Shown one piece after another: positions 54,192-63,518 of a DNA stretch of 64,000 nucleotides. Source of the DNA: Oscillospiraceae bacterium (GTDB lineage Bacteria > Bacillota > Clostridia > UBA1381 > UBA9506); contig SVKI01000004.1 of NCBI GenBank assembly GCA_015068555.1, positions 1-64,000 on the forward strand, in the 5' to 3' direction. Below the pieces are notes generated by a model. It was not told the DNA's origin, made no database searches, and saw only the letters and a list, made by a program, of their open reading frames with translations. The translations under genes were made by a program, and so were the position numbers. Each line of letters starts with the position of its first letter. Positions within the stretch are counted from its first letter, which is position 1.

Positions 54192-54234
54192 AAAGGGGCT
54201 GTAAAATAACTTATTGTTATTTTACAGCCCCTTT
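54192..54234 (+). terminator. Terminator after khpA
   Basis: Perfect 19-bp stem AAAGGGGCTGTAAAATAAC / GTTATTTTACAGCCCCTTT with a TTATT loop and T-rich tail. The 110 bases between it and smpB contain no recognisable gene. Confidence 0.93.
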
Positions 54235-54350
54235 TATTTTGAAACACAAGAGGTTTTCAACATATTTGTTAATGCTCTACTGTTTCACACGACCGTTTGT
54301 ATAAGCCTTTTCTGCCTTTTTGCGTTCAGAGCTTTTTTTACATCCCCTTT

Positions 54351-54791
54351 TTATTGGTTTCTTTCTTTTATGGCTCTATCAATATTGCGTTTTGCATCTC
54401 GCTCTGCAATATCGTTTCGCTTATCATAAAGCTTTTTACCGCGAGCCAGGCCGATTTGTACCTTCACAAGACTATCTTTTAAATAGACGGAAAGTGGAAT
54501 CACAGCAAAGCCCTTTTGTTTCACTGCGCCGTAAAGATAATTGATTTCACGCTTGTGCAAAAGCAACCGTCTGTCACGCAGCGGGTCACGGTTGAAAATG
54601 TTTCCCTGCTCATAAGGGCTGATGTGCATATTTTTAATAAAGGCCTCACCATTATGAAAACTCACAAAACTATCCTTTAAGTTCAGAGTTCCCTTGCGAA
54701 TGGATTTAACCTCCGTTCCACACAGTGCAATACCGGCTTCGAAGGTTTCCTCTATAAAATAATCATGACGTGCCTTCCTGTTTTCAGACAT
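54351..54791 (-). CDS. smpB: SsrA-binding protein SmpB
   Basis: Partner of tmRNA in rescue of stalled ribosomes. 146 residues: [29 protein letters not shown] is the family opening, [16 protein letters not shown] near 48, and the basic C-terminal tail [17 protein letters not shown] inserts in the mRNA channel. ATG 54791 is preferred to the track's TTG 54800. It follows mutS by 26 bases. The tmRNA gene is not adjacent. Confidence 0.96.
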   Translation of the reverse strand: MSENRKARHDYFIEETFEAGIALCGTEVKSIRKGTLNLKDSFVSFHNGEAFIKNMHISPYEQGNIFNRDPLRDRRLLLHKREINYLYGAVKQKGFAVIPLSVYLKDSLVKVQIGLARGKKLYDKRNDIAERDAKRNIDRAIKERNQ

Positions 54792-54817
54792 TATCTTCAA
54801 AAAACATCATCTCCCGA

Positions 54818-57424
54818 TTAGCTTTTTACCTTGTTTTGCAATTCATACAGAATATTCATGGCTTCAATGGGCGTTAGGGTGGTTACATCCAGATTTTCAA
54901 GCCGGCGCACCACTTCCTCACCACGGAGATCCGCAATGCCAAGCTGCATATCCTGCGGCTCTTCATGTACATAGACCGGCTCTTGCTGTGGCCTTTGCTC
55001 TCTGCTTTCGATATCTGCTAAAATTTCTTTGGCACGGCTGATCAGCTTCGGTGGGAGGCCTGCTAAAGCCGCAACCTCAATACCATAGCTGTCATCTGCT
55101 CCACCGCGCACAATCCGGCGCAAAAATGTGACGGAATCGCCATGCTTTTTACACACAATAGAATAATTCTTGACGCCCGGCAGTTTGCCTTCTAACGCCG
55201 TGAGCTCATGATAGTGTGTTGCAAACAAGGTTTTTGCACCCAGTTTTTTCTGACCGGATATGTATTCTGTCGCACTCCAGGCAATGGATAAACCGTCAAA
55301 GGTACTGGTTCCGCGGCCGATTTCATCGAGTAATAAAAGACTCTTCGGCGTTGCATTCTTTAAGATGGAAGAAAGCTCTGTCATTTCCACCATAAAGGTA
55401 CTCTGCCCTGCAGATAAATCATCGGATGCGCCAATACGCGTGAAGATTTTGTCACAAATGCCAACCGTACAAGATGACGCCGGCACGAATGAACCAATTT
55501 GAGCCATCAGCACTATCAGCGCCACCTGACGCATGTAGGTCGATTTACCCGCCATGTTGGGGCCGGTGATAATCAAAAATCTGTCATCCCTGCAATTTAA
55601 GGTTGCATCATTGGGCACAAACAATTCGTTTTTCAGCATTTTTTCTACCACGGGATGTCTGCCATCACGAATCGAAACCGTATCCGACATATCCACCGTG
55701 GGCATCACATAGTTATTTTTTGCAGCCGTTTCAGCAAACGAGCAAAGCACATCTGTAACAGCCAGAACAGTCGCCGTTTGCTGCACTCTTGCAACCTCCT
55801 GCGCCACACGGTCACGAATTTCACAAAAGAGCTTATATTCTCTTTGCCGCTGTCTTTCCTCAGCACCCAACAATCTATCTTCTAAGGTTTTTAATTCTTC
55901 TGTTATGTAGCGTTCATTATTGGCCAAAGTCTGCCGACGTTCATATTCCTCCGGTACAACTCCCTGAAAGGATTTCGGTACATCGATATAATAACCAAAA
56001 ACACGGTTATAGCCGATTTTCAATGTCTTAACGCCCGTTCTCTCCCGCTCTCTTTGTTCCATAGCTGTCACAGCCGCACGGCCATTTTGCTTTAGGTCGC
56101 GGTTGATATCAACCTCTTCGTCGTAACCCGGCTTGATAATACCACCCTCGCGGGTTATGTTAGGCGCATCTTCGGCTATCGAGGCATCAAGCAAATCAAG
56201 CACATCACCCAACGCATCAAATTGCAGCAATAGCTCTTTAAACAAAGGCGATTCCAATCGCGCAAGATATAGCTCAATAGAAGGTAATGCAAGCAGCGAA
56301 CGCTTGAGGGATACCAATTCCTTAGGCGTTGCCGATTTACACACCACGCGGCCGATTAAGCGTTCCAAATCCTGCACGTTGTCTAAAGCGTCCACCAAAT
56401 CCAGGCGAAGCTCGGTTTCTTTCACCAGTGTATCAACGGCAAACAGACGCTTTTGAATTTTGGTGCAGTTCGTCAGTGGTTTTTCCAAAAAGCTTTTTAG
56501 CATTCTGCCGCCCATGGCGGTTTTTGTTTTATCAAGCACCCATAAAAGTGAGCCTTTTTTTACACCGCGACGCATAGTTTCTGTCAGCTCCAGATTCCTT
56601 CTGGTGCCTGCATCCAGCTCCATATAATCATCTGATGCATAAAAGTTTACCGCACGCATATGGCGCAACACGGTTTTTTGTGTTGCCTGCAAATAATCAA
56701 GCAATACACCCAGAGTGTTGATAACATGAGCGTCATCCGAAATTGAAAGTTCAGAAGGCGATGCCACATTAAACTGCGAGACAATCATCTGCCATGAATG
56801 CTCCCATTCCGGCTCTGTCTTGGCCTTTTCCACGCGCACCTGCAAGCGGTTTTGTATTTCTTCTACAAGTGCTGTATCTGCATATAAAGCACTTGAAAAG
56901 ATAATTTCTGCCGGTTTATAACGAGCTATTTCATCTAACAGTTTTTGATGAGAAGAGAGCGTCACCATAAATAATTCGCCCGTACTGATATCTGCAAAGG
57001 CCGCGCCAATGCCGCCTTGGTCACGATAGGAAACACAAAGGAAGTTGTTGCTTTTTTCTTCCAACTGCATCATATCCGTTACCGTACCGGGCGTAATCAC
57101 GCGGACAACATCGCGCGGCAGTATGCCCTTTACCTCGCTGGGGTCTGCCATTTGTTCACAGATGGCAACCTTATAGCCTTTGGCGGTTAATCTGCCGATG
57201 TATAAATCCGCCGCATGAAAGGGAACACCGCACATGGGATTATTGGCGATATCTAACTTTCCGTTTTCATCTTTTTGTCGGCTGGTTAAAGCCAACTCTA
57301 AAACCTCTGAAGCATGACGGGCATCATCACCGAACATCTCATAAAAATCGCCCATTCTGAAAAATAAGATAGAATCCGGATATTCATTTTTCAGTTCATA
57401 ATAGCGTTCCATAGCCGGCGTCAT
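54818..57424 (-). CDS. mutS: DNA mismatch repair protein MutS
   Basis: Mismatch sensor ATPase. 868 residues: mismatch-binding motif MGDFYEMF near 26, connector, lever and clamp domains, and the ABC ATPase with GPNMAGKSTYMRQ near 615, LLDEIGRGTSTFDG near 690 and ATHYHEL near 730. AGGAGG lies 8 bases before the ATG. It follows the RicA-like gene and miaB, a neighbourhood also known in B. subtilis (ymcB-ymcA-cotE-mutS). No mutL is in the window. Confidence 0.97.
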   Translation of the reverse strand: MTPAMERYYELKNEYPDSILFFRMGDFYEMFGDDARHASEVLELALTSRQKDENGKLDIANNPMCGVPFHAADLYIGRLTAKGYKVAICEQMADPSEVKGILPRDVVRVITPGTVTDMMQLEEKSNNFLCVSYRDQGGIGAAFADISTGELFMVTLSSHQKLLDEIARYKPAEIIFSSALYADTALVEEIQNRLQVRVEKAKTEPEWEHSWQMIVSQFNVASPSELSISDDAHVINTLGVLLDYLQATQKTVLRHMRAVNFYASDDYMELDAGTRRNLELTETMRRGVKKGSLLWVLDKTKTAMGGRMLKSFLEKPLTNCTKIQKRLFAVDTLVKETELRLDLVDALDNVQDLERLIGRVVCKSATPKELVSLKRSLLALPSIELYLARLESPLFKELLLQFDALGDVLDLLDASIAEDAPNITREGGIIKPGYDEEVDINRDLKQNGRAAVTAMEQRERERTGVKTLKIGYNRVFGYYIDVPKSFQGVVPEEYERRQTLANNERYITEELKTLEDRLLGAEERQRQREYKLFCEIRDRVAQEVARVQQTATVLAVTDVLCSFAETAAKNNYVMPTVDMSDTVSIRDGRHPVVEKMLKNELFVPNDATLNCRDDRFLIITGPNMAGKSTYMRQVALIVLMAQIGSFVPASSCTVGICDKIFTRIGASDDLSAGQSTFMVEMTELSSILKNATPKSLLLLDEIGRGTSTFDGLSIAWSATEYISGQKKLGAKTLFATHYHELTALEGKLPGVKNYSIVCKKHGDSVTFLRRIVRGGADDSYGIEVAALAGLPPKLISRAKEILADIESREQRPQQEPVYVHEEPQDMQLGIADLRGEEVVRRLENLDVTTLTPIEAMNILYELQNKVKS

Positions 57425-57449
57425 ACACGTCGCCTCCTCTTTTGCTTAA

Positions 57450-57839
57450 TTAGTGGCATCCGCTGCAGGATGAGCAATTTCCACCACATCCGCCTGCTTC
57501 TTCGCCGCGGATATGGTAGGCAATGATTTCATTCACTCCATTAACGATTTTGTTAAAGGCTGATTTTGCTTCTAAATACTCTCTGGCTGTGGCGTTTTGC
57601 GTCAGTTCCTTCATATTTTCAGCCATACGAGTACGGAATTCTTCCAGTTTTTCCGGCGTCATGGTTGCATTTCTCATTTCTTCTGAAAGCGCCGTGCTTT
57701 TTTCTTCATACAGGCGCAGTTGCTTCTGTGCCTCCTCATCAGAGAAGAACGATACTTCTTGCTCCTGAAAGCGAGCAAGTTCGGGGCATTCTGCCAAAAG
57801 TTTTCCAAGTTCATGTGCTTTTTCTAAAATCTTTTCCAT
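57450..57839 (-). CDS. YlbF/YmcA (RicA)-family protein with cysteine-rich tail
   Basis: 129 residues. A helical YlbF/YmcA domain (LGKLLAECPELARFQ...AREYLEAKSAFNKIVNGVNEII) is followed by a C-terminal tail CGGNCSSCSGCH. In B. subtilis YmcA, YlbF and YaaT form the RicAFT complex, which carries Fe-S clusters and influences RNA processing, competence and sporulation. Position between miaB (ymcB) and mutS matches ymcA, so RicA is the best orthologue. AAGGA precedes the ATG. The cysteines suggest metal or cluster binding. Confidence 0.85.
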   Translation of the reverse strand: MEKILEKAHELGKLLAECPELARFQEQEVSFFSDEEAQKQLRLYEEKSTALSEEMRNATMTPEKLEEFRTRMAENMKELTQNATAREYLEAKSAFNKIVNGVNEIIAYHIRGEEAGGCGGNCSSCSGCH

Positions 57840-57841
57840 AT

Positions 57842-59248
57842 TTATCCTTCCTTTTTCACAACAGTTCCCATTAAGGACCAGGTATTTGTTTTATCAATCT
57901 TTACCGTGACATAACTGCCGACCGTGATGCCCTCTTCCTTGGGGAAGTTCACAATCTTTCCGGCCGGGGTGCGACCCGTCAGCATATTGCTGTCGGTTTT
58001 GCTTTCTCCTTCGGTAAGCACCTCGTAGGTCTCACCTAAGCAGGCATCATTAATTTCGCGGGAGATCGTGTTTTGTAAATCCAATAATCTGTCAAAACGC
58101 TTATGCTTTTCTTCATCGGTGGTTGCATCATCCATAACGGCAGCAGGAGTACCTGTGCGCTTGGAATATATAAACGAAAATACGCTATCAAAACGCACCT
58201 TAGAAAGCACATCAAGCGTTTCGCAAAAGTCTTCTTCCGTTTCGTTGGGGAAGCCCACGATAACATCGCTTGTGAGCGAAATATTGGGAATTTTATCCCG
58301 TACACGCTGCACAAGCTCTAAATATGATTCCTTTGTGTAACGTCGGTTCATAACGCGCAAAATCTCATTACTGCCCGCCTGGAACGGCAAATGCAGTTGC
58401 GGCATAACCTTTTCGCAATCTGCCATAGCCTGAATCAGTCGTTCAGACATATCTTTAGGGTGCGAGGTCATAAATCTGATTCTGCGCAGGCCCTCCACCT
58501 CATTCACCTGCCTTAACAGGTCTGCAAAATCTATATCGCCTTTTAAATCTTTGCCATAGGCATTGACATTCTGACCCAGCAAGGTGATTTCCGTCACGCC
58601 ACTTGCCACAAGTTCTCTGACTTCTTCTAAAACTCGTTCCGGATCGCGGCTGCGCTCACGTCCGCGCACATAGGGCACGATACAGTATGTGCAAAAATTA
58701 TTGCAGCCATACATCACTGAAACCCAGGCCTTCGGATCACCTTTGCGATAAACGGGGATATCCTCGACGATAACGCCTTCTGAATCCTCTACGGAAAAGA
58801 CCCGATTTTGACCGGTAATAGCTTCAAACAAAAGCTGCGGCAACTGATGCAGTGTGTGGGTTCCAAATACTAAAGATACATGCTTATACTTACTGCGAAT
58901 GGTTTTTACCATATGCTCTTGCTGCATCATGCAACCGCAGATGCCTACAATCAGGCCCGGTCTTCTTCTCTTTTCATGCACAAGGGCACCGATGTTGCCC
59001 AACACACGCAGCTCTGCTCCTTCGCGCACAGCACAGGTGTTATAAAGAATTAAATCGGCCTCGCTTTTATCCTCTGTAAACGTGTAGCCCATTGCCGCAA
59101 GCATACCGCAAATGAGCTCTGAATCGTTTTCATTCTGCTGACAACCATAGGTGATAACAAGTGCCTTAGGGGCTGTTGTAAACAGCTCTTTTACCTGATT
59201 GGCATAGGCCATTTGCCGTTTGACCTCCTCGGGAGCTATTGTTTTCAT
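57842..59248 (-). CDS. miaB: tRNA-2-methylthio-N6-dimethylallyladenosine synthase MiaB
   Basis: Radical SAM methylthiotransferase that makes ms2i6A37 in tRNA. 468 residues from ATG 59248. The N-terminal cluster domain has its three cysteines in TYGCQQNEND, NTCAVRE and GICGCMMQQ. The radical SAM motif is YGCNNFCTYCIVPYVRGRERSR near 210, and a C-terminal TRAM domain ends the protein. The track start is 56 codons too long, running through hisC in another frame. The ATG overlaps the hisC stop (ATGA). Confidence 0.96.
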   Translation of the reverse strand: MKTIAPEEVKRQMAYANQVKELFTTAPKALVITYGCQQNENDSELICGMLAAMGYTFTEDKSEADLILYNTCAVREGAELRVLGNIGALVHEKRRRPGLIVGICGCMMQQEHMVKTIRSKYKHVSLVFGTHTLHQLPQLLFEAITGQNRVFSVEDSEGVIVEDIPVYRKGDPKAWVSVMYGCNNFCTYCIVPYVRGRERSRDPERVLEEVRELVASGVTEITLLGQNVNAYGKDLKGDIDFADLLRQVNEVEGLRRIRFMTSHPKDMSERLIQAMADCEKVMPQLHLPFQAGSNEILRVMNRRYTKESYLELVQRVRDKIPNISLTSDVIVGFPNETEEDFCETLDVLSKVRFDSVFSFIYSKRTGTPAAVMDDATTDEEKHKRFDRLLDLQNTISREINDACLGETYEVLTEGESKTDSNMLTGRTPAGKIVNFPKEEGITVGSYVTVKIDKTNTWSLMGTVVKKEG

Positions 59249-60342
59249 ACCTCTTGCAAAACCTCCTCTAAAGCCTTGATAAAGCCTTTGCACTCTTCCT
59301 CTGTTCCAATCGTCACACGCAAATAGCCGGGTAAACCCAGCACGTGCCCGCCTTTGACAATATAGCCTTTTTCCAAAAGCCTGGTATACACCATTTGGGC
59401 ATCCCGATTGACGCATACGGCGATGAAATTCGTGTAGCTTTTGATATAAGTAAGATCCATGCGCGTAAATTCTGCCTCTAAGAACGCACGATTCTTTTCA
59501 TTATCCTCTACCGATTTGCGAACAAAAGCAATATCTTCAAGACTTGCTTTTGCCGCAGCCTGCGCAGGCAAGCACACATTAAATGGGGCACGCACCTTCT
59601 CCATCTGTAAAACCAAACGACTATCAGCCATACCGTAGCCTACACGCAGACCGGCCAAGCCATAAATTTTTGAAAAGGTGCGAAGGATGATTACATTTTC
59701 ATTTTCTTCTAAAAACGCCTGGCTATCAGGATACTCCTCGTTTTCAGTGGCATATTCATAATACGCCTCATCAAGCACAACAAGCACATGGGAAGGAACA
59801 GCCTCTAAAAAGGCGCGTTGTTCTTCCTTCGTGTAAATGCCACCCGTTGGATTGTTGGGGTTACATAACCAAATGACCTTCGTTTTTTCATTGATAAAGG
59901 GTATCATGGCCATAGGAGAAACCAGATATTCTTCTGTCAGCGGTACCTTCACAGGTGTTGCACCCACGGCACGCACATTGAGCTCGTACAAAGAAAAGGA
60001 AGGGTCAGGCATAACACTTTCATCACCTTCTGATAGAAAGGTCTTGCAAATCAGCTCAATTAATCCGTCACTGCCTGTTCCAAAAATGAATCCATCGGGC
60101 GCATGGTGCAAATGGTCAGAAAGTGCATGGCGTAAATCGTAAAAACTCGGATCAGGGTACATAAACACCTGGTCGGCCGTTTCTTTAATCGCTTTGATTG
60201 CTAAAGGACTTGCCCCCAACGGATTTTCGTTAGACGCAAGCTTGACAACCTTTTGGAGACCAAACTGTCTTTGTATTTCTGAAACAGGGCGACCGGGAAC
60301 ATAAGGTGCCACATCTTCTAAGGATTTTTTTGCTTGAATCAT
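59245..60342 (-). CDS. hisC: Histidinol-phosphate aminotransferase
   Basis: PLP-dependent class I/II aminotransferase that converts imidazole acetol phosphate to histidinol phosphate; such enzymes often also act on aromatic amino acids. 365 residues: KLASNENPLGASP near 35, LCNPNNPTGG near 155, LDEAYYEY near 193 and the PLP lysine in RTFSKIYGLAGLRVGYG near 222. GGAGAAG precedes the ATG. No other his gene is nearby, so an aromatic or broad role is possible. Coupled to miaB by a 4-base overlap. Confidence 0.92.
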   Translation of the reverse strand: MIQAKKSLEDVAPYVPGRPVSEIQRQFGLQKVVKLASNENPLGASPLAIKAIKETADQVFMYPDPSFYDLRHALSDHLHHAPDGFIFGTGSDGLIELICKTFLSEGDESVMPDPSFSLYELNVRAVGATPVKVPLTEEYLVSPMAMIPFINEKTKVIWLCNPNNPTGGIYTKEEQRAFLEAVPSHVLVVLDEAYYEYATENEEYPDSQAFLEENENVIILRTFSKIYGLAGLRVGYGMADSRLVLQMEKVRAPFNVCLPAQAAAKASLEDIAFVRKSVEDNEKNRAFLEAEFTRMDLTYIKSYTNFIAVCVNRDAQMVYTRLLEKGYIVKGGHVLGLPGYLRVTIGTEEECKGFIKALEEVLQEV

Positions 60343-60361
60343 GCTTCTTCTCCTACTCCGG

Positions 60362-60868
60362 TTAGTCTGCCAGGATCTCTTGTTTAATCTTCTCGTTTTT
60401 CTGCATCACTTCTTCTTCCATATCGGCCTTAAAGGTCTCTAAAAGTGATCCGATTTCCTCATATTTCAGCGCCAGCATTTGCGCTGCTAAAATACCGGCA
60501 TTTTCTGCGCCATCAATGGCCACCGTTGCCACAGGAATGCCCTTAGGCATCTGTACAACAGAAAGCAGAGAATCCAGTCCGTCCATTGTGGATGACTTCA
60601 TGGGAATGCCGATAACAGGCAGGGTTGTGTGAGCCGCTAAAACACCGGCAAGATGTGCTGCTTTGCCGGCTGCAGCAATGATTACATCGATACCGTTTGC
60701 CTTTGCTTCTTTTGCAAATTTTGCAGCAGCTTCCGGCGTTCTGTGAGCCGAAAGAATGTTAACATCAGCTTCAATGCCGAATTTTTTCAGCATGGTGATA
60801 CATTTTTTTACCACGGGAAAGTCAGAATCGCTACCCATAATCACAGCAGCCTTTGGTTGTTTGTTCAT
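60362..60868 (-). CDS. purE: N5-carboxyaminoimidazole ribonucleotide mutase PurE
   Basis: Class I PurE of purine synthesis. 168 residues with IMGSDSDFPV near 11, SAHRTPEAA near 40, AAGKAAHLAGVLAAHT near 65 and PVIGIPM. GGAGG, inside the track's longer N-terminus, points to ATG 60868. It lies 19 bases before hisC and just after an AEC transporter; the rest of the pur operon is not here. Confidence 0.96.
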   Translation of the reverse strand: MNKQPKAAVIMGSDSDFPVVKKCITMLKKFGIEADVNILSAHRTPEAAAKFAKEAKANGIDVIIAAAGKAAHLAGVLAAHTTLPVIGIPMKSSTMDGLDSLLSVVQMPKGIPVATVAIDGAENAGILAAQMLALKYEEIGSLLETFKADMEEEVMQKNEKIKQEILAD

Positions 60869-60889
60869 GTTTTTTACCTCCATATATCC

Positions 60890-61825
60890 TTATATAATTT
60901 GTTGCATGAAATAATACACAACGGGCAAGGTCACAAGGCTTGCCACCGTTGTGATAAACACGCATTCAGCGGCGTATTGATAATCAGAGCCCGCGTCGCT
61001 TGCCATCACCGTTACAATGGTTTGTACAGGCATGGCCACCTGCAAAACAAGCGCGGTCATCATTGTCGCATCCGGCCGGAAGAAAGAAAGAACGAAAACA
61101 AGAATAGCCGGAATCACCAACATTTTAAAAAATACAATCATATAGATGCTGATCTTTTTATAAATACCGCGGAGCGGAATGCTGCCCAGGGTAATGCCGA
61201 TAAAGAGCATGGCAAGGCTTGTCGTCATTGAGCCAACCGCAGCAAATGTTTCATGAATCACCGTCGGCAATTTAAGACCCAACGCAAGCATAAAAAGTGC
61301 AACCACATACGAGATTGTGGTGGGGTTAATCAGCATTTTTACTCCCGATTTATTGTCTATACCGCTCGACTTTGCAATTAAAAACACGCCAACCGTCCAT
61401 AATATCGCATCATTTACTATCGTGTATATAATAGCATAAAACAAACCTTCCGGACCAAGCAGCGCCGTAATGAGCGGATAGCCTAAAAAGGCCACATTGC
61501 CAAAAGTCGACATCAGATTATGAACCGTAGCCGTTTGCGGCGGCAGGTGAAACAACTTCGAAACAACCATTGCCAGAAGATACATCAGGGCAATCATACA
61601 AAGCTCAATCATCACGAGAAAAAAGGCATTGCGAAACATTTCCGGCCGCATGGTTTGGCCTGTAATGGCCGTAATGGATAAAAGCGGTAAGGTGAATTTT
61701 ACAATCACCTGTGAAATCGCATCTTTTAAATCCACCTGTATAAATTTTGTTTTAACGCCTATAAAGCCAAGTGCCATCATAATGAAGAGCATGGCAATTT
61801 GCCGGGCGATGACTTCTATCCCCAT
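60890..61825 (-). CDS. AEC (auxin efflux carrier) family transporter
   Basis: 311 residues, about ten hydrophobic segments, with the AEC pattern: LGFIGVKTKFI and ISQVIVKFTLPLLSI near the N-terminus, LMSTFGNVAFLGYPL near 105, and the second repeat with TTSLAMLFIGITLG near 200. Bacterial members move malate, malonate or amino acids; substrate unknown. AGGAG precedes the ATG. First gene of a possible AEC-purE-hisC-miaB unit. Confidence 0.9.
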   Translation of the reverse strand: MGIEVIARQIAMLFIMMALGFIGVKTKFIQVDLKDAISQVIVKFTLPLLSITAITGQTMRPEMFRNAFFLVMIELCMIALMYLLAMVVSKLFHLPPQTATVHNLMSTFGNVAFLGYPLITALLGPEGLFYAIIYTIVNDAILWTVGVFLIAKSSGIDNKSGVKMLINPTTISYVVALFMLALGLKLPTVIHETFAAVGSMTTSLAMLFIGITLGSIPLRGIYKKISIYMIVFFKMLVIPAILVFVLSFFRPDATMMTALVLQVAMPVQTIVTVMASDAGSDYQYAAECVFITTVASLVTLPVVYYFMQQII

Positions 61826-61924
61826 ATAACGACTCCTTCTGTTTGTTCTAACCTATATATTATATCATAACTCCGGTACAAAAACAATGGTTTTTCACCC
61901 GAATTTCTGTTGTTTACCTCAATA

Positions 61925-61965
61925 AAAAACCGCCCGTCACAAATCACTTGCAACGGGTGGTTTTT
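61925..61965 (-). terminator. Terminator of the ceramidase-like gene
   Basis: Stem AAAAACCGCCCGT / ACGGGTGGTTTTT, 13 bp with one wobble, 15-base loop, flanked by A/T tracts, 10 bases past the stop. Confidence 0.82.
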
Positions 61966-61974
61966 ATGTATTTC

Positions 61975-63327
61975 TTAGCTATTCTTAACTTTGTTTAAAA
62001 GCTCAACGGTGCTTTGGATTAACACCTCATCCGTCCCTTTTTTGAGGTAGGAGCTTCTGGCTTCATAGCCGCCCTCATCATAGGCATTGCTGGTCGGGAA
62101 ATACGACTCACCACCGTTAACCAGGCAGCAAGCAACCGTCATTTTAAAAGGAGATGCCGCCTCAACACGTCTGCCGATTTCCGTAAACGGTTCTCCCGGG
62201 AAGCCGGAGAATGCCACATCGCCGATTGCCACGGTAGAAAGGTCAAAATCATAGCTTACCGGACCATTTTTCAGTGCCACGATACGCGTTGCTTCTGCCA
62301 CAACTGTGGTGAGCTCCATTTCCGTATAGGGAAGCTCTTCGTCTCTGCCCTCAGCATGAATCTTTACGATTTCTTCTGCTTCGGCCAGGCGGCTGTTATC
62401 CTGATTGGAAGCAAGTGTTACCGTCTGACCGCCGTAGCTGATTTTGTAATTTTTAACCGGCTCGGTTTTATCACAGAATTGAAGCACAGCACCGGCAATC
62501 GCACGACCCATATACTGGGCATGTGCATAGCCACGGGGCACACTGTCAAAGTCAATGAAGGTACCCTTCTTCTGACCTTCTGTGGGGTTGGGGTTAATGT
62601 GGTTAACATCACCCTGCACGCCCACCAAACATACGGCCTTCACGCCGTCCAGTGCTTTTTCAAGCGTATTGCGCGCAAGACCCGGCCAGTCGGCGCTGAT
62701 GTATTCACCGCCTACGGTATCAGGATGCGTACCAAAGTTCATAATGTAAATGTCATCGGCATCTTTTCTTTCTAACTTCACGAGCTTAACCGCTTCGTTT
62801 GGCGTACCGAGAGCTTCTAAGATATCAGGATGACCAACGCCGGGATTGGTGCGAACAGAACCATCCTTCATTCTGAAACGGCGAACAAACGAAATGTTTT
62901 TGGCTTCGCCTTCACCAACAGATATTTCAGCTTCTTTTAAGTCTTCTAACGCATAGGTTACAGCATCATACATCTGTGATACCATAAATTTCTCATAAAC
63001 CTCTGAACCATGCAGGTCTGATGCAAAGTCTTTACCAATCATCGGGCCTGTATGTGTGTGTGAGAAGGTGATGTAAATGGCTTCAAAATCAAGACCTGTT
63101 CGCTCTGCAATCGCTTTTCTGTGCTCGATGCACTGCTTTGCGTTCATCATGATCAGGTCAAGATTCATGATAACTGCCTTCTTCTCACCGTCATCCACAG
63201 CGATAGCCGTTACATACAAATCATCTAAAACACCCTTGGTAAAACGGGGTTCATAATAGCCGGAGATCGGCTCGCCTAAAGGCGGATTGATACAAAGTCT
63301 TGCAAAACCTGCTTTTAATGTGCTCAT
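61975..63327 (-). CDS. Neutral/alkaline ceramidase-like hydrolase (cytoplasmic)
   Basis: 450 residues from ATG 63327 (AAAAGGAG 6-7 bases upstream). It matches the N-terminal domain of neutral/alkaline non-lysosomal ceramidases: FARLCINPPLGEPISGY at the start, zinc-site FSHTHTGPMIG near 90, IMNFGTHPDTVGGE near 200 and GVQGDVNHINPNP near 235. No signal peptide and no C-terminal ceramidase domain, so true ceramide cleavage is doubtful. Many such bacterial homologues are uncharacterised. A degenerate copy of its own C-terminus lies directly upstream. Confidence 0.85.
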   Translation of the reverse strand: MSTLKAGFARLCINPPLGEPISGYYEPRFTKGVLDDLYVTAIAVDDGEKKAVIMNLDLIMMNAKQCIEHRKAIAERTGLDFEAIYITFSHTHTGPMIGKDFASDLHGSEVYEKFMVSQMYDAVTYALEDLKEAEISVGEGEAKNISFVRRFRMKDGSVRTNPGVGHPDILEALGTPNEAVKLVKLERKDADDIYIMNFGTHPDTVGGEYISADWPGLARNTLEKALDGVKAVCLVGVQGDVNHINPNPTEGQKKGTFIDFDSVPRGYAHAQYMGRAIAGAVLQFCDKTEPVKNYKISYGGQTVTLASNQDNSRLAEAEEIVKIHAEGRDEELPYTEMELTTVVAEATRIVALKNGPVSYDFDLSTVAIGDVAFSGFPGEPFTEIGRRVEAASPFKMTVACCLVNGGESYFPTSNAYDEGGYEARSSYLKKGTDEVLIQSTVELLNKVKNS

Positions 63328-63349
63328 ATTATTAGCTCCTTTTATATTT

Positions 63350-63480
63350 TTATTTAATCTCATTCAAAAGTTCTATAGCGCCGTTAACCAAAATGTCATC
63401 TACGCCTTTTTTCAGCTGAGAGCTTCTGGCTTCATAGCCGCCTTCTTCATAAGCCTAAGTGGTGGGGAAATATATTTCCT
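63350..63480 (-). pseudogene. Remnant of a second ceramidase-like gene (C-terminal tail)
   Basis: About 43 codons on the minus strand: IYFPTT, a TAG stop at 63457-63459, then AYEEGGYEARSSQLKKGVDDILVNGAIELLNEIK and TAA at 63350. This aligns with YFPTSNAYDEGGYEARSSYLKKG near the end of the gene at 61975, with an in-frame stop replacing one residue. Nothing upstream of 63480 continues the alignment, so the rest was deleted. It is a decayed tandem paralogue or partial duplication. Confidence 0.85.
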
Positions 63481-63518
63481 GTCAAATCCGGCTTGAAACA
63501 CGATGATGTGACCTCTCT

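Noticed and set aside
54241-54350. tmRNA gene beside smpB
   Set aside because: The gap is only about 110 bases and shows no tRNA-like ends or tag reading frame.
59249-59416. N-terminal extension of MiaB by 56 residues
   Set aside because: It reads through hisC out of frame with no family similarity; the ATGA overlap at 59245-59248 is the plausible start.
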